Of a DNA stretch of 10,186 nt, positions 5,279-10,186 are shown piece after piece (position 1 is the stretch's first letter; each line of letters opens with the position of its first letter). The notes beneath the pieces are model-generated. The model was given only the letters and a program-made list of their open reading frames with translations. It ran no database searches and was not told the origin of the DNA. Source of the stretch: JAKPAM01 sp047605425 (GTDB lineage: Bacteria; Pseudomonadota; Gammaproteobacteria; Burkholderiales; Burkholderiaceae_E). The stretch spans positions 1 to 10,186 of the forward strand of contig JASGFT010000168.1 in NCBI GenBank assembly GCA_047605425.1, given 5' to 3'. A program made the translations under genes and the position numbers.

Positions 5279-7075
5279 ATGCAACACCTGACCAGCCTGG
5301 ACGCGGCCTTCCTGCACTTCGAGACGCCCGAGACGCCGATGCACGTCGGCAGTCTGATGCTGTTCGAGCTGCCCGAAGGCTACAAGGGCGATTACTACGA
5401 GGACGTCAAGGAGCTGATCGGCAAGCGCCTGCACCTGTGCAGCATGTTCGTGCGCAAGCTGGCGTCGATGCCGTTCGAGCTGGCCGAGCCGGTGTGGATC
5501 GAGGACGACGACATCGACCTCGACTACCACGTGCGCTACCTGACGCTGCGCAAGCCGGGCTCGATGGCCCAGCTCGAGCAACTGGTCGCGCGGCTGCATT
5601 CGAGCCTGCTCGACCGCAGCCGGCCGCTTTGGGAGGTCTACGTGATCGACGGGCTCGAGAACGGGCTGGTCGGCTATTACACGAAGGCGCACCACAGCGG
5701 CATCGACGGCAAGGCCGGCGTCGAGATGGCCAAGGTGTTCTACGACCTGACGCCCGAAGTGCGCGAGGTGCCGCCGCCGCGGCGCCGCACGAAACGGCGC
5801 GAGGGCTATCACCTGGGCACGGCCGAGCTGCTGCAGGCGGCCGTCAGCAACGGCCTGCAGCAATACCAGCGCCTGAGCAGCGTGTTGCCGCAGGCGATCA
5901 AGGCGATCGACACGGCCGCGCGCATCATGCGCAATCGCAAGTACGAGCCCGGCCAGCGCCGCCTGGACCTGGGCCTGGCGCCGAAGACGATCTTCAACAC
6001 GTCGATCACGAACCAGCGCTCGTACACGACGCTGACGCTGTCGCTGGCCGAGATCAAGGCGCTGGGCAAGCGCGTCGGCGGCACGGTCAACAGCGTCGTG
6101 ATGGCGATGTGCAGCAGCGCGCTGCGTCGCTTCCTGCTCGAGCGCGACCTGCTGCCCAAGGAGCCGCTGATCGCGATGGTCCCGGTCAGCTTTCGTTCGC
6201 AGGGCGATGATTCGATGAACAACCAGTCGTCGGCGATCCGCGTCGACCTGGCCACCGAGATCGCCGACCCGGGCGAGCGCTTCGATGCGATCCACGCGTC
6301 GTCCGAGGCGGCCAAGGCGGTCGTCGCCGAGTTCAAGCCGATCATGGGCGTCGACGTGCCGATGACCGGCTCGCCGTGGCTGATGACCGGGATGGCGTCG
6401 CTGCTCGGGCATCCCGACGTGGCCTCGCGATTGCCGGCCGGCGCCAACGTGACGATCTCGAACGTGCCGGGCATCCCGACGACGCTGTACATGGCCGGCG
6501 CCAGGATGCTGCACTATTACCCGGTGTCGATCCCGTATCACAGCACCGCGCTGAACATGACCGTGCAGAGCTACGACGGCAAGCTCGAGTTCGGGCTGAC
6601 CGCGTGCCGGCGCGTGGTGTCGCAGGACGAATCGCGCGAGTTGATCGGCTATCTGCGCAAGGCGCTGAAGGAGATCGAGGCGCTGGCTGTCGAGCGCGAG
6701 AAAGCGCGCGCGGGCAAGGACAAGGAGCAGGCGGAGCCGGCGCCGGCCGCCAGGCCGTCGAAGGCCGCCGAGCCGGCGTCCGATGAGGCCGGCGCCGCCG
6801 GCGGCAAGTCCAAGCCGGTCGAGCTGGCGCAGGTCGCCGCCGAGCCGGCCGCCGAGGTCGTGGCCGAGTCGGTTGCGGCCGCCGCCGCGCCCGCGTGCGG
6901 GCGGTCGCAGAGGGCGCGGCCCGCCCGCGCGCCCGAGCGCAGGCGAAGCCGTCGCGCAAGTCGGCCGGCTGAGACCGGAACGGGCGCCGGCGACGGCGCC
7001 CGATTTCGATCGAGGGCCGCCGCCGCGGGGGGCGTGCTACGATCGGTACGGGATGCCGCAGTGCGGCATGGATGA
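5279..7075 (+). CDS. Wax ester synthase/diacylglycerol acyltransferase (WS/DGAT), C-terminus probably frameshifted
   Basis: Starts at ATG 5279 behind ACGGAG (5265-5270). Family landmarks in order: 'LDAAFLHFETPETPMHVGSL' (7-26), PLWEVYVIDGL (116-126), the catalytic HHSGIDG (138-144; HHxxxDG, His139 as general base), 'TVNSVVMAMCSSALRRFL' (269-286) and SNVPG (394-398). Such enzymes join a fatty acyl-CoA to a fatty alcohol or diacylglycerol at the membrane, making wax ester or triacylglycerol. The catalytic part ends near residue 470; an Ala/Pro/Lys/Glu-rich tail follows. As read, the frame runs 598 codons to TGA 7073-7075, passing through a terminator hairpin and ending in Arg-rich sequence. A one-base shift near 6895 would give a tail ending AQAKPSRKSAG at TGA 6970-6972, about 564 residues, just before the hairpin. 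A sequencing error or a real tail frameshift are both possible; the catalytic domain is unaffected. Confidence 0.92.
   Translation: MQHLTSLDAAFLHFETPETPMHVGSLMLFELPEGYKGDYYEDVKELIGKRLHLCSMFVRKLASMPFELAEPVWIEDDDIDLDYHVRYLTLRKPGSMAQLEQLVARLHSSLLDRSRPLWEVYVIDGLENGLVGYYTKAHHSGIDGKAGVEMAKVFYDLTPEVREVPPPRRRTKRREGYHLGTAELLQAAVSNGLQQYQRLSSVLPQAIKAIDTAARIMRNRKYEPGQRRLDLGLAPKTIFNTSITNQRSYTTLTLSLAEIKALGKRVGGTVNSVVMAMCSSALRRFLLERDLLPKEPLIAMVPVSFRSQGDDSMNNQSSAIRVDLATEIADPGERFDAIHASSEAAKAVVAEFKPIMGVDVPMTGSPWLMTGMASLLGHPDVASRLPAGANVTISNVPGIPTTLYMAGARMLHYYPVSIPYHSTALNMTVQSYDGKLEFGLTACRRVVSQDESRELIGYLRKALKEIEALAVEREKARAGKDKEQAEPAPAARPSKAAEPASDEAGAAGGKSKPVELAQVAAEPAAEVVAESVAAAAAPACGRSQRARPARAPERRRSRRASRPAETGTGAGDGARFRSRAAAAGGVLRSVRDAAVRHG
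6895..6972 (+). other. Probable original 3' end of WS/DGAT in the alternative frame
   Basis: From about 6895 the frame starting at 6901 reads AVAEGAARPRARAQAKPSRK-SAG and stops at TGA 6970-6972, 8 nt before the terminator stem. Nearly all its third codon positions are G or C, and its basic KPSRKSAG ending resembles the tails of the other granule proteins here. The nominal frame in the same stretch gives Arg-rich text with less biased third positions. A missing base near 6895 (in GCGTGCGGGCGG) would explain the switch. Confidence 0.6.
6981..7010 (+). terminator. Rho-independent-type terminator after WS/DGAT
   Basis: CGGGCGCCG (6981-6989) and CGGCGCCCG (6994-7002) form a perfect 9-bp stem closed by a GCGA (GNRA) tetraloop, followed by ATTTCGAT. 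The U-run is short, but stem and loop are strong. It sits directly after the alternative WS/DGAT stop. Confidence 0.65.
7035..7043 (+). promoter_or_regulatory. Extended -10 promoter element for the monooxygenase gene
   Basis: TGC-TACGAT is an extended -10 (TGn plus 4 of 6 matches to TATAAT) just after the terminator. No good -35 is seen 17 bp upstream, which suggests dependence on the extended -10 or on an activator. Predicted transcription would begin near 7050, inside the nested inverted repeat. Confidence 0.4.
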
Positions 7076-7088
7076 AGACGTACCGATC
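7041..7088. repeat. Nested inverted repeats in the monooxygenase leader
   Basis: Outer arms GATCGGTACG (7041-7050) and CGTACCGATC (7079-7088) are perfect 10-bp reverse complements. Between them lies ATGCCGCA-G-TGCGGCAT (7053-7069), a perfect 8-bp palindrome around one base. The outer right arm ends 2 nt before the ribosome-site region. The structure could be an operator pair overlapping the -10 and start site, or an RNA hairpin beside the ribosome site if transcription starts further upstream. Confidence 0.6.
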
Positions 7089-7089
7089 T

Positions 7090-7096
7090 GAAGGAG
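7090..7096 (+). promoter_or_regulatory. Ribosome binding site fixing the monooxygenase start
   Basis: GAAGGAG (7090-7096) lies 8 nt before ATG 7105. It supports that start over the in-frame ATG at 7072, which would place this site and half of the inverted repeat inside the coding region. Confidence 0.7.
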
Positions 7097-7104
7097 ACTC
7101 GCGG

Positions 7105-8610
7105 ATGATCACGACCGTGGCGCCCACCGCCCCGCCCGCGGCCCAGATGGCCGGGCATTTCGACGTGCTGATCGTCGGCGCCGGCATCTCGGGCATCGAT
7201 GCGGCTTACTACCTGCGGCGGGAATGCCCCGGGCGTACGTTCACGCTGCTCGAGACACAGGCCGATTTCGGCGGCACCTGGCGCACGCACAAGTATCCGG
7301 GCATCCGTTCGGACAGTGACCTGTACACGTTCGGCTACAAATGGAAGCCCTGGTCCGGCGCGCCGATCGCCTCGGCCGAGCAGATCCTCGAGTACCTGGA
7401 CGAGGTGCTCGACGAGCAGGACCTGCGCCGGCACGTCCGCTACCAGCACGAGGTGCGCGACGCGGTCTGGTCCAGCCGTGACAAACGGTGGACGCTGACC
7501 GTGCGGCGGCGCGACACCGGCCGGACGCTGACGTTCACCTGCGACTTCCTGTGGATGTGCCAGGGCTACTACCGGCACGAGAAGCCGTATACGCCCGAGT
7601 GGACCGGCATGAAGCGCTTCGCGGGCACGATCGTGCATCCGCAGGCCTGGCCCGAGGACCTCGACTACCGCGGCAAGCGCGTGATCGTCATCGGCTCGGG
7701 CGCGACCGCCGCGACGATCGTGCCGGCCATCGCGCGCGACGCCGCGCACGTGACGATGCTGCAGCGCTCGCCGACGTTCTTCTTCGCGCGGCCCAATCGC
7801 AACGAGCTGGCCGATTCGCTGCGCGAGCTGGATCTGCCCGAGGAATGGGTGCACGAGATCGTGCGGCGGCGCATCCTGCTCGACGGGCGCCGGCTGACCG
7901 AGCGCGCATTCAACGATCCGGAGGGGCTGCGCAAGGACCTGATGGACGCGGCGCGCGCCGAGCTCGGCGACGACTACGACGTCGATACGCACTTCAACCC
8001 GCGCTACCGGCCGTGGCAGCAGCGCCTGGCGCTGATCCCGGACGGCGACCTGTTCAAGGCGATCCGTTCGGGCAAGGCCTCGGTGGTCACCGACCGCATC
8101 GACACGTTCACCGAAAAGGGGATCCTGCTCGAGTCCGGCCAGGAGCTGGAGGCCGACCTGATCGTGACGGCCACCGGTTTCGATCTGGCGCCGCTCGGCG
8201 ACATCCGGTTCACGATCGACGGCAGGCCGCTGAGCTTCGCCGACTGCTGGGCCTGGCGCGGCCTGATGTTCTCGGGCGTGCCGAACATGGTCTGGGTGTT
8301 CGGCTATTTCCGGTCGAGCTGGACCCTGCGGGCCGACATGATCGCCGAGTTCGTCTGCCGGCTGTTCAAGCACATGGACGCCCGCGGCGCGACGACGGTC
8401 GTGCCGCAGCCTCGTCCCGAGGACCAGGGCATGCCGGCGTTGCCGTTCATCACGCCGGACAACTTCAACCCGGGCTACATCACGCGCAACATCGCGATCA
8501 TGCCGCGCCAGAGCGACCGAGCGCCGTGGATCTTCAACCAGGACTACTACACCGAGCGGGACGAGCTGCCGGTGGCCGACCTGGAGGACGGGTCGCTGCG
8601 CTACGGCTGA
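7105..8610 (+). CDS. Flavin-dependent Baeyer-Villiger-type monooxygenase (EthA/AlmA-like)
   Basis: A 501-residue protein with the usual order of a class B flavin monooxygenase: FAD-binding VGAGISG (residues 24-30), FGGTW and 'KYPGIRSDSDLYTFGYKW' after it, the Baeyer-Villiger fingerprint FxGxxxHxxxWP matched exactly by FAGTIVHPQAWP (172-183), then NADPH-binding IGSGATA (196-202). The body ('NPRYRPWQQRLALIPDGDLF', ITRNIAIMPRQ) resembles both mycobacterial EthA, which oxidises ketones and thioamides, and Acinetobacter AlmA, linked to long-chain alkane use. It uses NADPH and O2; the substrate here is unknown. Insertion of oxygen beside a ketone would yield an ester or lactone, fitting a lipid locus with an esterase and a WS/DGAT. 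ATG 7105 is preferred to ATG 7072 because of its ribosome site. The gene follows a terminator and has its own promoter-like element. Confidence 0.88.
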   Translation: MITTVAPTAPPAAQMAGHFDVLIVGAGISGIDAAYYLRRECPGRTFTLLETQADFGGTWRTHKYPGIRSDSDLYTFGYKWKPWSGAPIASAEQILEYLDEVLDEQDLRRHVRYQHEVRDAVWSSRDKRWTLTVRRRDTGRTLTFTCDFLWMCQGYYRHEKPYTPEWTGMKRFAGTIVHPQAWPEDLDYRGKRVIVIGSGATAATIVPAIARDAAHVTMLQRSPTFFFARPNRNELADSLRELDLPEEWVHEIVRRRILLDGRRLTERAFNDPEGLRKDLMDAARAELGDDYDVDTHFNPRYRPWQQRLALIPDGDLFKAIRSGKASVVTDRIDTFTEKGILLESGQELEADLIVTATGFDLAPLGDIRFTIDGRPLSFADCWAWRGLMFSGVPNMVWVFGYFRSSWTLRADMIAEFVCRLFKHMDARGATTVVPQPRPEDQGMPALPFITPDNFNPGYITRNIAIMPRQSDRAPWIFNQDYYTERDELPVADLEDGSLRYG

Positions 8611-8616
8611 GGCCCG

Positions 8617-8658
8617 GCGGGCCCGGCCGTCGGCGCGGACCGGCGAGCGGGCCCGGCC
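8617..8658. repeat. 12-bp direct repeat in the monooxygenase/hot-dog gap
   Basis: GCGGGCCCGGCC occurs at 8617-8628 and 8647-8658, 30 bp apart, each copy containing the palindrome CGGGCCCG. GGCCC/GGGCC pairing (8611-8623) could also form a small hairpin right after the stop. Either a weak terminator or a paired protein site is possible; the extreme G+C lowers significance. Confidence 0.35.
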
Positions 8659-8694
8659 TCCATTGACGACAACCCAGGACAGGAGACGGACACG

Positions 8695-9612
8695 ATGAGT
8701 TTCGATACGCCGCTGGTGCTGAGCGGCCCGCTGCGCAAGCCCCGCCAGATGCTGGCCGAGCAGGAATACGGCGGCCACGTCTCGATCCACGACGACGAGA
8801 TGGCCGAGAAGCTCGGCTTCAAGGCCGGTCCGATCGAAGGGCCGACGCACTTCAGCCAGTTCGTGCCGCTGCTCGATCATCTATGGGGCAAGGCGTGGTA
8901 CGAGCGCGGCTGCCTGTCGGCCCACTACCTGAACATGATGGTCGAGGGCGACGAGGTGCGGGCGTTCGCGCAGGTGCCGCCGCCCGGCGCGAAATCGACG
9001 CGGGTCTGGGCCGAGCGCGCCGACGGACTGCCGGTGCTCGAGGCCAGCGCCAGCATCGGCCCGGACGACGGCCCGACGCTGCTCGACCAACGGATGGCCA
9101 AGTTGCGGCCGCCCGAGAAGCTGCTGATCCTGGCCGACCTGCACGTCGGCATGAAAGGCGCCGCCGACGAGAAGGTCCGGATGGATCCGGACCAGCACAT
9201 GGGGGCGCTGTATCCGTTCTCGCTGAACCAGAAGCTGGCGTGCATCACCGAGAACTCGCCGTGGTATTCGGATCCGGCCGCCTCGCCGTGGGGGCGGGCG
9301 ATCATTCCGCTCGAGATGGTCAGCGTGCTGGTCGAGTACACGAACAGGCAAGCGAAGTTCCCGGTCAAGGGGCCGGCGGTCGGGCTGTTCGCCGACCTGC
9401 AGATCCGGATGGTCGACGGGCCGCTGTTCGTCGGCGAGGACTACCTGATCCGCCGCGAGATCGTCGCGTTGTCCGAGAGCAAGCGCACCGAGTCGTACTG
9501 GGTGCTGTCGCGCGTGTACGACGCCGCCGGCCGCACGCTGAAGGCCGAGATGCTGCTGAACCACGCGACGCTCAAGCACTCGTACGCCGGCTACGCCGGT
9601 CAGGATGTCTGA
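8695..9612 (+). CDS. Probable double hot-dog (MaoC-like) protein, function unknown
   Basis: A 305-residue protein with AGGAGA (8681-8686) 8 nt before ATG 8695. The first half has a hot-dog/MaoC-like pattern: SIHDDEMAEKLGFKAGPIEG (residues 30-49), then THFSQFVPLLDHLWG, 'LSAHYLNMMVEGDEVRAFAQ' and a second stretch of beta character. The second half repeats the theme (ADLQIRMVDGPLFVGEDYLI; ESYWVLSRVYDAAGRTLKAE). This suggests two hot-dog folds in one chain, as in eukaryote-like dehydratases. The D-x-N-P-x-H signature of R-specific enoyl-CoA hydratases is not seen, so hydratase activity is unproven; an acyl-CoA-binding, thioesterase or dehydratase role is possible. It follows the monooxygenase by 84 bp and probably acts on the same acyl substrates. 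I recognise the family style but no characterised relative. Confidence 0.6.
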   Translation: MSFDTPLVLSGPLRKPRQMLAEQEYGGHVSIHDDEMAEKLGFKAGPIEGPTHFSQFVPLLDHLWGKAWYERGCLSAHYLNMMVEGDEVRAFAQVPPPGAKSTRVWAERADGLPVLEASASIGPDDGPTLLDQRMAKLRPPEKLLILADLHVGMKGAADEKVRMDPDQHMGALYPFSLNQKLACITENSPWYSDPAASPWGRAIIPLEMVSVLVEYTNRQAKFPVKGPAVGLFADLQIRMVDGPLFVGEDYLIRREIVALSESKRTESYWVLSRVYDAAGRTLKAEMLLNHATLKHSYAGYAGQDV

Positions 9613-9829
9613 CGCTCGCGATCCGGACTTTCGGTGCGGGCGATGGCGGTGACTTCGCCTTTGGGATAGGTTGACGCGGCGGGCGCGGCCCTCCGACACT
9701 GGCGTCGACGGAGTGGATCGGGGCGGCTGATACACTTCGGCCGTCGCGCCGGCCGCTTGCTTGCCCGACGCGATGGTCAGCGATCGCGCGCGGATGCGCG
9801 GTCGTTCCGCGTTCCGGAAGGAGACCGAA
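9613..9829. promoter_or_regulatory. Upstream region of the HMG-CoA lyase gene (217 bp)
   Basis: No ORF is supported here. A weak hairpin (GGCGA 9639-9643 with TCGCC 9655-9659, then TTT) could end the previous transcript. A possible -10, TACACT (9731-9736, within TGATACACT), suggests a separate promoter, though no clear -35 is seen. Next to the ribosome site are a 6-bp inverted repeat (CGCGGA 9789-9794 / TCCGCG 9806-9811) and a 7-bp tandem repeat, CGTTCCG twice (9803-9816). Confidence 0.35.
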
Positions 9830-10186
9830 ATGGCCTTGCCCAAGTTTGTCTACATGACCGAAGTCGGCCCGCGCGACGGGTTGCAGAACGAACAGTCGCT
9901 GGTGCCGGTCGGCGTCAAGGTCGGTCTGTGCGAGCGCCTGATCGACGCCGGCGTCAACAGCCTCGAGGTGACGTCCTTCGTGTCGCCGCGCAAGATTCCG
10001 CAGATGGCCGACGCGCGCGAGGTCATGGCGCGCGTGATGCCGCCGCTGGGCGGCCCGCTGGGCGTGCGCAGGCAGGGCAAGCGCATCGCGGTGCTGACGC
10101 CGAACATGAAGGGCTTCGACGCCGCGCTGGACGCCGGCGCGACCGAGGTCGTGATCTTCGGCGCCGCCAGCGAGGCGTTCTCGCAG
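9830..10186 (+). CDS. liuE: Hydroxymethylglutaryl-CoA lyase, 5' part
   Basis: The first 119 codons of a gene that runs off the window. ATG 9830 has a strong GGAAGGAG site (9816-9823). The N-terminus carries the lyase signature TEVGPRDGLQNE (10-21), with Arg15 and Asp16 at the catalytic and metal-binding positions of the HMG-CoA lyase barrel, then LEVTSFVSPRKIPQMAD and VLTPNMKGFDAALDAGATEV. The enzyme splits HMG-CoA into acetyl-CoA and acetoacetate, the last step of leucine breakdown, in the cytoplasm. The catalytic histidines and active-site cysteine lie beyond the window and cannot be checked. The loop before the VLTPN strand (MPPLGGPLGVRRQGKR) looks slightly longer than I expect. The gene pairs functionally with the carboxylase subunit at the start of the window, about 9 kb away. 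Confidence 0.92.
   Translation, partial: MALPKFVYMTEVGPRDGLQNEQSLVPVGVKVGLCERLIDAGVNSLEVTSFVSPRKIPQMADAREVMARVMPPLGGPLGVRRQGKRIAVLTPNMKGFDAALDAGATEVVIFGAASEAFSQ

Noticed and set aside
4457..6541. Antisense open frame of 694 codons
   Set aside because: It opposes the phasin and WS/DGAT genes; the product is His/Arg/Asp-repetitive and shows no domain.
7072..7104. Upstream ATG for the monooxygenase
   Set aside because: It would add 11 residues (MKTYRSEGDSR) that include the ribosome site and half of the inverted repeat; ATG 7105 is better placed.
6649..8880. Antisense open frame of 743 codons
   Set aside because: It opposes the monooxygenase gene with its exact family motifs; composition is that of a shadow frame.
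1..10186. CRISPR arrays, tRNA or rRNA genes, insertion sequences
   Set aside because: No spaced direct-repeat array, cloverleaf-like sequence, rRNA stretch, transposase or terminal inverted repeats were seen.

Overview
The window is very G+C-rich, with third codon positions almost all G or C and long antisense shadow frames. The gene content (methylcrotonyl-CoA carboxylase, HMG-CoA lyase, phasins, a PhaD-like TetR regulator) points to a beta-proteobacterium, most likely of the Burkholderiales. That placement is inferred from gene content and style, not from a marker gene. All ten genes I accept lie on the + strand.

Layout. Positions 1-570 hold the 3' end of a biotin-carboxylase subunit ending in a biotinyl domain, probably methylcrotonyl-CoA carboxylase (LiuD). 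Positions 688-2453 hold a phasin-like protein, a PhaF/PhaI-like granule protein with a basic tail, and a PhaD-like TetR regulator; a 16-bp palindrome (578-593) in front of them is a likely operator. Positions 2520-3293 encode an alpha/beta hydrolase. Positions 3425-4456 encode an AraC-family regulator with its own candidate promoter and inverted repeat. A 347-bp gap (4457-4803) precedes another phasin (4804-5232) and a wax ester synthase/diacylglycerol acyltransferase (WS/DGAT, from 5279). A strong terminator hairpin and a nested palindrome separate these from an EthA/AlmA-like Baeyer-Villiger-type flavin monooxygenase (7105-8610) and a probable double hot-dog (MaoC-like) protein (8695-9612). 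The window ends inside an HMG-CoA lyase gene (9830 onward), the final enzyme of leucine breakdown.

How the genes may work together. Between two leucine-catabolism genes sits about 9 kb devoted to intracellular lipid inclusions: three granule-coat-type proteins, a neutral-lipid synthase, an esterase-like hydrolase, a ketone or long-chain-alkane type monooxygenase, a hot-dog protein of unknown reaction, and two regulators. Leucine breakdown yields acetyl-CoA and acetoacetate, which could feed storage, but that link is inference. The cassette may make and coat wax ester, triacylglycerol or PHA bodies; the sequence does not say which. No PHA synthase is visible in this window.

Most notable details: (i) the WS/DGAT reading frame appears to shift near 6895, since another frame gives a natural-looking tail and a stop at 6970-6972 directly before the terminator; (ii) the word GATCGGTA or its complement recurs in three intergenic regions around the AraC, phasin, WS/DGAT and monooxygenase genes; (iii) a nested inverted repeat at 7041-7088 sits between a promoter-like -10 and the ribosome binding site of the monooxygenase.
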